Shown here: positions 1 to 8,055 of the stretch, one piece after another | How the letters are laid out: every line of letters starts with the position of its first letter | Numbering within the stretch: the stretch's first letter is position 1 | Assembly (NCBI RefSeq): GCF_016785085.1 | Contig: NZ_JAENHO010000002.1 | Location: 1 to 64,000 of the forward strand | Direction: 5' to 3' | From: Paractinoplanes lichenicola | GTDB lineage: Bacteria > Actinomycetota > Actinomycetes > Mycobacteriales > Micromonosporaceae | Length of the DNA: 64,000 nt | Position numbers and translations under genes: made by a program | The notes under the pieces: generated by a model | Seen by the model: the letters and a program-made list of their open reading frames with translations, nothing else | Told to the model about the DNA's origin: nothing | Database searches by the model: none

Positions 1-61
1 CGCGATACAGGCGCACAGCCCTCGCCCGTAGTTCGTCGGGGTACTTCTTCGGTGCGGCCAC
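1..61 (-). CDS. IS3-family transposase OrfA, 5' end only (runs off left edge)
   Basis: Only the first 20 codons are in the window. They read V(M)AAPKKYPDELRARAVRLYR on the minus strand, which matches the usual N-terminus of IS3-family OrfA proteins, the small helix-turn-helix subunit that binds the element ends. The start is GTG at 61, chosen because a GGAGGA ribosome site (complement of 69-74) lies 7 bases upstream. A 7-bp inverted repeat (76-82 with 87-93) sits just upstream and overlaps the promoter region. The rest of the element would lie left of the window, so whether it is intact cannot be judged. Confidence 0.75.
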   Translation of the reverse strand, partial: MAAPKKYPDELRARAVRLYR

Positions 62-75
62 GGATAATTCCTCCC

Positions 76-93
76 CATGATCAGTCGATCATG
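76..93. repeat. Inverted repeat upstream of the transposase start
   Basis: CATGATC at 76-82 and GATCATG at 87-93 are perfect complements around a 4-base spacer. The repeat lies just upstream of the transposase ribosome site. It could be an operator or part of the insertion-sequence end. The boundary of the element cannot be set from one end. Confidence 0.5.
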
Positions 94-136
94 CTTGAGA
101 AGCTCCGCCAAACCGGGGGGAACTCAGGCCGGCACC

Positions 137-199
137 CGGTCAGCGGCTCAGCCCGGTCAGCGGGCCTACACCGGGTCAGCGGCCCAGCCCGGTCAGCAC
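137..199. repeat. 36-bp-offset duplication of the LLM gene 3' end
   Basis: The last 24 bases of the LLM oxidoreductase gene, including its stop codon (176-199), recur at 140-163 with about three differences. The copy is noncoding and lies just downstream of the stop. Similar copied gene ends occur at truB and ycaQ in this window. Confidence 0.7.
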
Positions 200-1156
200 G
201 GCGAGGATCGCGGCGGCGTCACCGGAGTCGAGGACCGGGGTCGGGAGCAGCGCCATCGCGGGAACGGTGATGCCCGCGGCCACGTACGCCTCGACCTTGG
301 CCCGGCACTCGGCGGGAGAGCCGTGCACGATCAGGTCGTCGACGACGGAGTCGGGGATCGCCGCCAGCGCCGCCTTGCGATCACCGGACGACCACGCCTG
401 CCACATGGGGGTCAGGACGTCGCCGCGGCCCAGCCAGCGGTGAAACTCGGCGTACGCGGGCACGGTCAGATAGGCGGCGATCATGCGACGGCCCACCCGG
501 CGGGCGTGCTCGGCGTCGTCGGTCGGGCAGACGAAGATCCGGGCGGCCACGTCGAAGCCGGGCTTGTCGGTCTTGACCTCGGCCAGGGCGGTCGTCACGT
601 CGGCCGGGGAGAGCCAGTTGAGGATCACGCCGTCGGCCTCGGCGGCGGCCAGCCGGAGCATGCCCGGGCGCAGCGCGGCCAGCAGGATCTGCGGCGGGAC
701 CGCCGGGGGCCGTTCGAGCCGGAACCGGCGTACGGCGAAGGTTTCGAACTGCTGGTCGACGAGCTCGCCGGCGAGCGCCGCCCGCAGGAAGCGCAGCATG
801 TCGCGGCTGCGCTGGAACGGCTGCGTGAATTCGGCCGCGTTCCAGTCGCCGACCACCACCGGGGACGACGCCCCGATCCCGAGCTGGAACCGCCCCGGGG
901 CGGCCTCGGCCAGCGCGGCCGCGGTCATCGCGAGCAGGCCGGGGCCGCGCGTGAAGACGGGCGCGATCGCCGTGCCCAGCCGGAACCGCGGAGCCCAGGC
1001 GGCGGCCAGCGTCAGCGGGGTGAACGCGTCCGAGCCGGCCACCTCCGACGTCCACAGGTCGGTGAAGCCGGCATCGCCCAGCGCGGCGAAGGCCTCGGCG
1101 TGATCGGAGAGCGGGATCCCGCCCAGGGGAACGGTCATGCCCCATCGCATCGACAT
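176..1156 (-). CDS. LLM-class F420-dependent oxidoreductase
   Basis: A 326-residue protein of the luciferase-like monooxygenase superfamily, in which most actinobacterial members use reduced F420 rather than FMN. Visible family features are an N-terminal beta strand (MRWGMTVPLGG), the segment GFTDLWTSEVAG, RLGTAIAPVFTRGP, GRFQLGIGASSPVVV, and a C-terminal GSPAECRAKVEAYVAAGI stretch. Start 1156 (MSMRWGMTV) is chosen because the ORF upstream reads through an intergenic region with no family similarity. The substrate is unknown. The gene diverges from the ABC/YhgE operon, with 117 bases between starts. Its 3' end is duplicated downstream of its own stop. Confidence 0.85.
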   Translation of the reverse strand: MSMRWGMTVPLGGIPLSDHAEAFAALGDAGFTDLWTSEVAGSDAFTPLTLAAAWAPRFRLGTAIAPVFTRGPGLLAMTAAALAEAAPGRFQLGIGASSPVVVGDWNAAEFTQPFQRSRDMLRFLRAALAGELVDQQFETFAVRRFRLERPPAVPPQILLAALRPGMLRLAAAEADGVILNWLSPADVTTALAEVKTDKPGFDVAARIFVCPTDDAEHARRVGRRMIAAYLTVPAYAEFHRWLGRGDVLTPMWQAWSSGDRKAALAAIPDSVVDDLIVHGSPAECRAKVEAYVAAGITVPAMALLPTPVLDSGDAAAILAVLTGLGR

Positions 1157-1233
1157 GCCCACGATCCTGCCCTGGCGCGACAGTGAGGTCCACCACCGCA
1201 CGGTGGGAACGATCAATGCCAGGAGTATGTTTT

Positions 1234-1250
1234 TAAACTGACCAGTCAGT
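1234..1250 (+). promoter_or_regulatory. TetR-type operator overlapping a -10 box
   Basis: ACTGAC (1237-1242), two bases, GTCAGT (1245-1250) form a perfect 6-2-6 inverted repeat typical of TetR-family operators. It overlaps a TAAACT box at 1234-1239 and precedes the GGAGGG ribosome site of the ABC ATPase gene at 1261-1266. The TetR gene at 5429 is the last gene of this operon, so autorepression is the simple reading. This is inference from position and symmetry. Confidence 0.7.
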
Positions 1251-1273
1251 CTAAGTTCTTGGAGGGCCCGGCC

Positions 1274-3277
1274 ATGTCGGTGCTCATCGCGCGCGGGGCG
1301 GGCGTTCGCCGTCGCCGTCACCAATGGCTCTTCCGCGACCTCGACGTGGCAGTCTCGCCCGGCGAGACGGTCGCGGTGGTCGGCCCGCCCGGCAGCGGCC
1401 GCACGACGATGCTGCTGGCGCTGACCCGCCGCTTTCGTCTGACCGCCGGCCGGGTCGAGATCGACGGCCGGGCCTCGCTGGGCTACGTGCCCGACGTCTC
1501 GGCCCCCGAACCTGTCTTCACCGTCACCGAACACATCCGCGAATGCCTGACCCTGCTCGGTCGCCCCTCGGCCGCTTCGGTCCCACTGCACGGCCTCGAC
1601 CCGCACAAGCAAGGTCAGGACCTTTCCCCGTACGAGAAACAGGTCCTCGGCCTGATCCTCGCCGAGCTCGCCGCCCCGTCCGTAATCGCCCTCGACGGCT
1701 TCGACGAGGGCCTGAACGCCCCCGAGCAGGCAGCCCTATGGCAGTTGATCTCGAAGTCCACAGCCCGCGGCGCAGCAGTAATCGTGACCGCCCGCGAAGT
1801 AGACGAGACCACCTTCACCACAGTGATCCACCTCCACCCAGATAACGCCCAACCTCACAAATCGCCGGACGGAGAACCGGCGGAGGTCGCCGCAGCACCG
1901 TTTGCGGCCAGCCCTCCCGCCCCAACTGTGGACAACCAATCAGCCGCAGCCCCAGCTGTGGACGGCAAACCGGAACCGACGCGGGTTGTGGACGGCGAAG
2001 CCGCCGAAACACGGGTTGCGGACGGCGATACGGGGATGGCGCGGCTTGTGGACGGCGAAGTCGCCGGAACGCGGGTTGTGGATGGCGATGCGCGGACGGG
2101 GCCGGTTGTGGATGGCGATGTGCGGGTGGCGCGGGTTGTGGACGGCGATGGGTTGATGGGGCTGGCTGTGGATGGCGATGCGCGGACGGGGCCGGTTGTG
2201 GATGGCGATGTGCGGGCGGCGCGGGTTGTGGACGGCGATGGGTTGATGGGGCTGGCTGTGGATGGCGATGCGCGGACGGGGCCGGTTGTGGATGGCGATG
2301 TGCGGGCGGCGCGGGTTGTGGACGGCGACGGGTTGATGGGGCTGGCTGTGGATGGCGATGCCCGGACGGGGCCGGTTGTGGACGGCGACGAGCGGACGGC
2401 ACCGGTTGTGGACGCCGGAGTTGCCGTAGCGCGGCCTGTGGACAGTGAAACCGCAACGCCGCCTGTGGAAAGCGCCGTTAGAGCGCGGCCAAATGTGGAT
2501 AGCGCCGTCAAGTCAACTGCGGTTGTGGATAGCGGCTCCGAGTCGGGTCCGACGGTGGACGGGATCGATGCGGCTCAGCTTGTGGGTGACGGCGCCACGG
2601 GTGTGCATGACGAAGTCGGGCTGAGCGCAGGTGTGGATGACGCGGCTGAGTTGGCGCCGGGTGTGGATGCCGGAAGTGAAGTACTGCCGGCTGTGGATGG
2701 GCGTCGCGGGGCGGTGCTGGCTGTGGATGACGAGCGCGCTGCAGCGGCTGCAAACGGCGCACGCAAGTCGGCTGCGGGTGTGGAAGACGCGGCTGAACCG
2801 GCCCCAGGGGTGGACGGCGAAGTTGAAGCACCGCCGGCTGTGGACGGGCGTCGCGGGGCCGTGCTGGATGTGGATGACGGGCGCGGTGGTGCGGCGGCTG
2901 TGGACGGCGAGCGTAGGTCGGCGGTCGGTGTGGATGGCATGGGTGGACCGGTTGGGCCTGTGGACGGCGTGCGCGGGTCGGGTGCAGCTCTAAATGACGT
3001 GGGTGGACCGGTTGGGTCTGTGGACGGCGTGCGCGGGTCGGATGCGGCTGTAGATGACGTGGGTGGATCGGTTGGGTCTGTGGACGGCGTGCGCGGGTCG
3101 GATGCAGCTGTGGATGACGCGGGCGGACCAGTTCGGCCTGTGGACGGCGGGCGCGGGTCGGCTGTGGGTGTGGATGACGCGGGTGGGCCGGCGGCTGTGG
3201 ATGGCGGGCGCGGGTTTGTGGGGGCTGTGGATGACGTACGCGATGCGGTTGTGGATGAGGGTGGGGTTGGGCGATGA
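1274..3277 (+). CDS. ABC-type ATPase with a ~450-residue V-D-G decapeptide-repeat tail
   Basis: A 667-residue protein. Residues 1-190 are a small ABC ATPase: Walker A GPPGSGRTT, Walker B SVIALDGFDE, and a poor signature (DLSPYEKQ in place of LSGGQ). From about residue 216 to the end it is a low-complexity array of about 45 ten-residue units, each beginning V-D (VVDGDxx, then VDGVRGSDAA/VDDVGGSVGS pairs). ATG 1274 is chosen over the in-frame TTG 1259 because GGAGGG sits 7 bases upstream. The stop overlaps the YhgE start (ATGA), so the two are probably co-translated. The head is likely the motor for the YhgE membrane protein. The role of the tail is unknown. ABC ATPases normally end near 230-300 residues. 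Confidence 0.8.
   Translation: MSVLIARGAGVRRRRHQWLFRDLDVAVSPGETVAVVGPPGSGRTTMLLALTRRFRLTAGRVEIDGRASLGYVPDVSAPEPVFTVTEHIRECLTLLGRPSAASVPLHGLDPHKQGQDLSPYEKQVLGLILAELAAPSVIALDGFDEGLNAPEQAALWQLISKSTARGAAVIVTAREVDETTFTTVIHLHPDNAQPHKSPDGEPAEVAAAPFAASPPAPTVDNQSAAAPAVDGKPEPTRVVDGEAAETRVADGDTGMARLVDGEVAGTRVVDGDARTGPVVDGDVRVARVVDGDGLMGLAVDGDARTGPVVDGDVRAARVVDGDGLMGLAVDGDARTGPVVDGDVRAARVVDGDGLMGLAVDGDARTGPVVDGDERTAPVVDAGVAVARPVDSETATPPVESAVRARPNVDSAVKSTAVVDSGSESGPTVDGIDAAQLVGDGATGVHDEVGLSAGVDDAAELAPGVDAGSEVLPAVDGRRGAVLAVDDERAAAAANGARKSAAGVEDAAEPAPGVDGEVEAPPAVDGRRGAVLDVDDGRGGAAAVDGERRSAVGVDGMGGPVGPVDGVRGSGAALNDVGGPVGSVDGVRGSDAAVDDVGGSVGSVDGVRGSDAAVDDAGGPVRPVDGGRGSAVGVDDAGGPAAVDGGRGFVGAVDDVRDAVVDEGGVGR
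1920..3270. repeat. Tandem 30-bp repeat array (90-bp and 60-bp higher order)
   Basis: Each 30-bp unit encodes ten residues and carries a TGTGGAY core. Around 2083-2380 three units form a 90-bp super-repeat: the same 25-base string starts at 2101, 2191 and 2281. From about 2930 a 60-bp two-unit repeat dominates. The first unit has TGTGGACAA (1927-1935), an exact reverse complement of the actinobacterial DnaA box. Most later units read TGTGGATGG, TGTGGACGG or TGTGGATGA. Confidence 0.9.
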
Positions 3278-5409
3278 GGGGGCTGTCCATACTGACGTTG
3301 GCCGGGCTTGAGTTGCGGCGGTTCTTGCGGGGGCGGCTGACTCGGGCGGCAGTGGTCACGTTGGCTGTTGTTCCGTTGCTCTACGGGGCGCTCTACCTCT
3401 ACGCGTTCTGGGATCCCTACGGGCGGCTCAATCACATTCCGGCGGCGCTTGTTCTTGAGGATGCAGCTGTCACCGCTAGTGATGGCACCAAGGTGCATGC
3501 GGGCAAGGATCTGGGCGACGAGCTCATCGAGCGGGAGATCTTCGACTGGCATGTGGTGGGGGAGGAGCAAGCCGAGGAAGGGCTGGCTGACGGTAGCTAT
3601 CAGTTGATGCTTCGGATCCCCAGGGACTTCTCGCGGGATCTTGTCAGCCCGCCCGATCAGGACGAGCAACCGCGGGCGGCGACGCTTACCGCGGTCAGTG
3701 ATGACGCCACCAACTATCTGAGCGGTGTCTTTGCGCGCAGCGCGTTCGAGGAGGTCAGGGCGGCTGCGGCGGCCAGCGCGTCGGCCGGCTATTTCGACAA
3801 GATGTTGATCGGGTTCACCGACCTCAAGCAACAGACTCAGCAGGCCGCGGACGGGGCCGGCAAGCTGCGGGACGGGGCGACCAGCGCCGAGTCGGGGGCC
3901 GATCGGCTGGCCGGTGGGCTGGATGATGCCGAGGGCGGTGCGACGCAGCTGAAGAACGGGCTGGGAACGGCGGCCACGAAGACCGGCGACCTGGCGACCG
4001 GGCTCGAGCAGCTCAACGCGGGCGCACAGCAGTTGGCGACCGGTACCCGGCAGGCGGCGACCGGGGGACGCCGGCTCGCGAACGCCGTCGACGCCGCCGC
4101 GGACAAGGCCGAACCGCTGCTGCGTGACAACGCCCAGCGCATCGAGGACGCAGCCGACCTGGTCGCGCGAGGGGCCGACACCCTGGCCGCGAACATCCGG
4201 AGCGTCGACGACGCGGCGCGAAGGGCTGTGGAAGACGCGCAAAACCTCAAGGACTATGTGGACGGCCTTCCCGACGACACCGAGGGCGTGACCGAGGCCC
4301 GGGCCCTGGCCGCCCGGCTGGTCGGCGAGGCCAAGCGGGTGCGAAGCAGCCTCGACCTAAACGACCTGCGGGCCGACCTCAGGCAGGTCTCGGCCACGGC
4401 GAAGCAGATCGCCGCCGTGGCGCCGCACCTCGCGGATGACGTGCGGGCCGCCCGGAGCAAGGTCGACCAGCTGGCCACGGGGCTGGACCGGCTGGCCACG
4501 GGCGCGGGGCAGTTGCAGACCGGCACCGCGCAGGCCGAGCAGGGCGCGAAGACCCTGCAGGGCGGCCTCTATCGGCTGTCCTCCGGCGCGCGCGAGCTCA
4601 GTGGTGGGCTGTCCACGCTGGCCGGCGGCGGGCATCGGCTGGCCGACGGGCTGGGCGACCTGCAGGGCGGCGCCCAGCAACTGGCCGACGGGCTGGCCGA
4701 CGGCGCGGACAAGATCCCGGGTTACGGTGACGATCCGAGCCACCGGGCCGACGTGCTGGCCGACCCGGTCTCGCTCGATCGCAGCGTCCGGCACCCCGCG
4801 GCCACGTACGGGGTCGGCTTCGCCCCCTACTTCCTGGCGCTCGCGCTCTGGGTCGGCGCGATGATCACGTTCATGGTGCTGCGTCCGCTCAACCGTCGTT
4901 ATCTGGTCAGCGAGGCGCCCACGTACCGGGTCGTGCTGGCCGGTCTGCTGCCCGCGGTGGCGATCGGGCTCGTGCAGGCGACGCTGCTGTTTGTCGTGGT
5001 GCATTTCGGGCTCGGGCTCGATCCGGTGCACCCGGCGGCCACGTGGGGGCTGCTCGCGCTGACCGCGGCCGTGTTCGCCGCGATCATGCAGCTGCTCGGT
5101 GCGGCGTTCGGCGCCCCGGGGCGGATCCTCGCCCTCGCGCTGCTGATGCTGCAGCTCACGTCCTCGGGTGGCACCTATCCGGTGGAAACGTCGCCCGGGT
5201 TCTTCCAGGCGATTCACCCGCTGCTGCCGATGACGTACGTCGTGCAGGCCGCGCGGCACCTCATCGACGGCGGCCCGGGGGACACCGTCGTGCGGGGGGT
5301 CGCGGTGCTGGTGGCGTACGGGCTGGGGGCCTTGACCTTGACGTTGCTGGCGGCCCGGCGCAAACGGCGGATGACCATGAGCGACCTGCACCCGGCCTTG
5401 GCGTTCTGA
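3274..5409 (+). CDS. YhgE/Pip-family membrane protein
   Basis: A 711-residue protein with one N-terminal membrane segment (about 20-45), a large extracytoplasmic region (about 45-510) and about five C-terminal membrane segments, the YhgE/Pip layout. The extracytoplasmic part has many alanine/glycine repeats of the type GAxxLxxGLxxLxxGA (about 190-300 and 400-480), predicted coiled coil. Bacterial relatives include phage-receptor-type proteins (Pip) and the type VII secretion component EsaA. Here the partner is the ABC ATPase encoded immediately upstream (4-base overlap), suggesting an ABC-2-like exporter. The TetR gene 19 bases downstream is the probable regulator. The substrate cannot be inferred. 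Confidence 0.88.
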   Translation: MRGLSILTLAGLELRRFLRGRLTRAAVVTLAVVPLLYGALYLYAFWDPYGRLNHIPAALVLEDAAVTASDGTKVHAGKDLGDELIEREIFDWHVVGEEQAEEGLADGSYQLMLRIPRDFSRDLVSPPDQDEQPRAATLTAVSDDATNYLSGVFARSAFEEVRAAAAASASAGYFDKMLIGFTDLKQQTQQAADGAGKLRDGATSAESGADRLAGGLDDAEGGATQLKNGLGTAATKTGDLATGLEQLNAGAQQLATGTRQAATGGRRLANAVDAAADKAEPLLRDNAQRIEDAADLVARGADTLAANIRSVDDAARRAVEDAQNLKDYVDGLPDDTEGVTEARALAARLVGEAKRVRSSLDLNDLRADLRQVSATAKQIAAVAPHLADDVRAARSKVDQLATGLDRLATGAGQLQTGTAQAEQGAKTLQGGLYRLSSGARELSGGLSTLAGGGHRLADGLGDLQGGAQQLADGLADGADKIPGYGDDPSHRADVLADPVSLDRSVRHPAATYGVGFAPYFLALALWVGAMITFMVLRPLNRRYLVSEAPTYRVVLAGLLPAVAIGLVQATLLFVVVHFGLGLDPVHPAATWGLLALTAAVFAAIMQLLGAAFGAPGRILALALLMLQLTSSGGTYPVETSPGFFQAIHPLLPMTYVVQAARHLIDGGPGDTVVRGVAVLVAYGLGALTLTLLAARRKRRMTMSDLHPALAF

Positions 5410-5428
5410 GAAACAGCTCTGAAACACT

Positions 5429-6034
5429 ATGACGGTGACGACGGACGGGCGGACGCGGCGGCGCGAGGACACCCGGCAGCGGCTCTTCGAGGCGGCCGTG
5501 GAGCTGATCGCCGAGCAGGGGTTCTCGGCCACGACGGTGGATGACATCGCGCTGCGGGCCCAGGTCGCCAAGGGCACGGTCTATTACAACTTCAAGTCGA
5601 AGACCGACCTGTTCGAGGAGCTGCTGCGGCACGGCATCGGGCTGCTGACCGGCGAGTTCCGGGCCGCGGTGGAGGGGCTGCCCCCGCGCGAGGCGGTGGC
5701 CGCCCTGATCCGCAGCCAGCTGGAGTACATCCGGCGGTATCGGGCGTTCGCGCAGCTGCTGCTGTCGGAGATGTGGCGGACCAACCGGGAGTGGCAGCAG
5801 ACCCTGGTGCTGCTGCGCGAGCAGGCCATCGGCGTGATCGCCGAGACGGTGCAGGCCGGCGTCGACTCGGGTGACCTGCCGGCCGACCTCGACGTCCGGG
5901 TGGCGAGCTCGGCGCTGTTCGGCGTCGGGCTGGTGGTGGCCGTCGACTGGCTGGTCTTCACGCCGGAGCGACCCCTCGAACAGGTCGAGGAGTCGCTCCT
6001 GGCAATTGTTAGAAGAGTGGGAACTACGACGTAG
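5429..6034 (+). CDS. TetR/AcrR-family regulator
   Basis: A 201-residue TetR-family repressor. The N-terminal helix-turn-helix is clear: RQRLFEAAVELIAEQGFSATTVDDIALRAQVAKGTVYYNFKSK in overall pattern, residues about 17-58. The C-terminal ligand domain is family-variable. It is the third gene of the ATPase-YhgE operon, and the inverted repeat at 1237-1250 is a plausible operator, so it probably represses this operon in response to an exported or membrane-active compound. Its 3' end overlaps the convergent ABC permease gene by 11 bases. Confidence 0.88.
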   Translation: MTVTTDGRTRRREDTRQRLFEAAVELIAEQGFSATTVDDIALRAQVAKGTVYYNFKSKTDLFEELLRHGIGLLTGEFRAAVEGLPPREAVAALIRSQLEYIRRYRAFAQLLLSEMWRTNREWQQTLVLLREQAIGVIAETVQAGVDSGDLPADLDVRVASSALFGVGLVVAVDWLVFTPERPLEQVEESLLAIVRRVGTTT

Positions 6035-7088
6035 CGTTCGAGCGCCAGGCCGTGGCCCACGAGGTGCGGCCGTTGGTGCGCAGCAGCGAACCCTCGTAGA
6101 TCCGCGTGCCGATGGCCAGCAGCACGGCCGCCGTCACCGCCATCAGGCCGAGCGAGACGAGCGGTTCCCACAGCGCCGCCTCGTCCTTGAAGATCCGGGT
6201 CGGCATCGCCACCGGCGCCGAGATCGGCACGTACGACAGGATCCGCAGCACCAGCTCGTTCTCGCCGAAGAAGATGACCGCGAAGAACGGCAGCATGACC
6301 GCCATCTGTACCGGCTGCGACGAGCTGCTCAGCTCCTCGGGCCGCGACGCCATCGCGCCCACGCCGGCCCACAGCGCGGCCAGCATTACGAAGCCGACCA
6401 CGAAGAACGCGACGAACCAGCCGATCGTCGGCTCCAGCAGGCGCAGCACTCCGCTGTCGAGCCCGGCCAGCCGCGAGCCGACCAGCGTCACGATCGCGAT
6501 CAGGCCCACTTGCACGAAGGCCAGCAGCGAGAGCGCGGCCACCTTGCCGGCCAGCAGGGCCCGGGTCGGGACGCTGGCCACCAGGATCTCGACGATCCGG
6601 GTCTGCTTCTCCTCGGTCACGCTCTGCGCGATCTGCAGGCCGAACAGGAACGACGTGAAGAAGAAGACGAACGCCAGCGCGAACGGGACGATGTAGGCCA
6701 GGAACGGGTCCACGGCGTCGGCGTCCAGGAGGCGTACGGGGGGAGCCGTGCTCAACGCCCGCACCACGTCGTTGGGCGCCTCCGACATGCCGAGCACCTC
6801 CGGCCCGGAGACGACCGCGGCGTCCACGTCACCGTCGCGCAGCAGTTTCTCGGCGGCCGCGTCGTCGCCGACCACCCGCACCTCGAGGTCGGCCTGCTGC
6901 AGCGCCGTGGCCGTGGCCTGGTCGGCTACCGCGACGGAGGTCGGTCCGCCCGAGAAGAGGCTCGGCAGCACCGTGACGGCGATCGAGAAGAGCAGGAAGA
7001 ACGCGGTGCTGAAGAGGAACGTCTTGTCGCGCAGCTTGACCTTGATCTCGCGGGCGGCGACCACCTTGGCGGCGGCGTAGGTGCTCAT
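6024..7088 (-). CDS. ABC-2 exporter permease, NatB-like
   Basis: A 354-residue ABC-2 family permease. It has one N-terminal membrane segment (about 25-45), an extracytoplasmic region of about 120 residues, then five or more membrane segments. The segment SVTEEKQTRIVEILVASV is the typical cytoplasmic coupling region of NatB/YhaP-type permeases. It overlaps the ATPase gene by 4 bases (start 7088, ATPase stop 7085). The pair probably exports a small molecule, an ion or a membrane stressor. The response regulator and kinase encoded just upstream are likely controllers. Confidence 0.87.
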   Translation of the reverse strand: MSTYAAAKVVAAREIKVKLRDKTFLFSTAFFLLFSIAVTVLPSLFSGGPTSVAVADQATATALQQADLEVRVVGDDAAAEKLLRDGDVDAAVVSGPEVLGMSEAPNDVVRALSTAPPVRLLDADAVDPFLAYIVPFALAFVFFFTSFLFGLQIAQSVTEEKQTRIVEILVASVPTRALLAGKVAALSLLAFVQVGLIAIVTLVGSRLAGLDSGVLRLLEPTIGWFVAFFVVGFVMLAALWAGVGAMASRPEELSSSSQPVQMAVMLPFFAVIFFGENELVLRILSYVPISAPVAMPTRIFKDEAALWEPLVSLGLMAVTAAVLLAIGTRIYEGSLLRTNGRTSWATAWRSNATS

Positions 7089-7978
7089 CGGACGACCTCT
7101 CGGAAGATCTCGGTCAGGGTCGGGACGACGGGGCCGAAGGATCGCACCGGCCCCCGCTCCAGCGCGGCCAGCAGCACCTTCTGGTCGTCGAAGCCGTCCT
7201 GCAGGCGGAAGACGGCCCGCGGCCCGTCAAGGTCGATCAGCGTCACCCCGGGCTGGTCGCGCAGCCAGCCGGCGTCGGTGTCGACCTGCAGCTGATAGCG
7301 CGGCTCGGCGTGCTGGGCGCGCAGCGTGGCACGGTCGCCGGCGGCCCGGATCCCGCCGTCCGCGATGATCACGAGGTCGTCGCACAGCCGCTCGACCAGC
7401 TCCAGCTGGTGGCTCGAGAACAGCACCGGGGCCCCGGTCGCGGCCCGGTCGCGCAGCACCTCGACCATCGTCTCGACGGCGATCGGGTCGAGGCCCGAGA
7501 ACGGCTCGTCGAGCACCAGCACCTCGGGGTCGTGCACCAGCGCGGCGGCCACCTGCGCGCGCTGCTGGTTGCCGAGCGACAGCTTCTCCAGCTTCTCGCC
7601 GGCCCGTTCGCCCAGCCCGAGGCGTTCCAAGAGCTTCTTCGTACGGTCCTCGGCCGCGCTGCTGCTCAGGCCGTGCAGCCGGCCGAGGTAGACGATCTGG
7701 TCGTGCACGGTCATCTTCGGGTAGAGGCCGCGCTCCTCGGGCATGTATCCGAACCGCTGGCGGACCTCGCGGGTCAGCGGCGTGCCGCCCAGGGTCACCT
7801 CGCCGGTGTCGGCGGCCAGGACGCCCAGGATGATCCGCATGGTGGTGGTCTTGCCGGCGCCGTTCGCGCCGACGAACCCGGTCAGCTTGCCGCCGCCGAC
7901 GGCGAACGAGACGTTCTTGAGAACTGCCCGGTCACCGAAGCTGCGGCTGACGGAACTCACGTTCAGCACGGTGGTCAT
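7085..7978 (-). CDS. ABC transporter ATP-binding protein, NatA-like
   Basis: A 297-residue ATPase with Walker A GANGAGKTT (about 36-44), signature-like LSLGNQQR, Walker B VLVLDEPFSGLD and a switch histidine in LFSSHQLE. The C-terminal ~80 residues form the extra domain common in NatA and drug-export ATPases. ATG 7978 has no clear ribosome site but is preceded 8 bases upstream by a TAGCGT box (complement of 7987-7992), so it may start its own leaderless mRNA. It works with the permease encoded at 6024-7088. Confidence 0.9.
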   Translation of the reverse strand: MTTVLNVSSVSRSFGDRAVLKNVSFAVGGGKLTGFVGANGAGKTTTMRIILGVLAADTGEVTLGGTPLTREVRQRFGYMPEERGLYPKMTVHDQIVYLGRLHGLSSSAAEDRTKKLLERLGLGERAGEKLEKLSLGNQQRAQVAAALVHDPEVLVLDEPFSGLDPIAVETMVEVLRDRAATGAPVLFSSHQLELVERLCDDLVIIADGGIRAAGDRATLRAQHAEPRYQLQVDTDAGWLRDQPGVTLIDLDGPRAVFRLQDGFDDQKVLLAALERGPVRSFGPVVPTLTEIFREVVR

Positions 7979-7986
7979 GCCACTCG

Positions 7987-7992
7987 ACGCTA
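7987..7992 (-). promoter_or_regulatory. Predicted leaderless -10 (TAGCGT) of the NatA-like gene
   Basis: TAGCGT on the minus strand ends 8 bases before the ATG at 7978, with no ribosome site between. This spacing puts the transcription start at or next to the start codon. Confidence 0.5.
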
Positions 7993-8055
7993 GGCATCGC
8001 GGCCCGGAAATACGTCCGGCTCGAGCATGATCATCAAAGTCATCCGCAAGGAGGA

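Noticed and set aside
1815..3359. Long open frames on the minus strand (Pro/Ser/Thr- or His/Pro-rich) and other plus frames across 1.8-3.4 kb.
   Set aside because: They arise from the 30-bp repeat, which is open in several frames because its length is a multiple of three. None has a ribosome site or family match, whereas the plus frame continues an ATPase.
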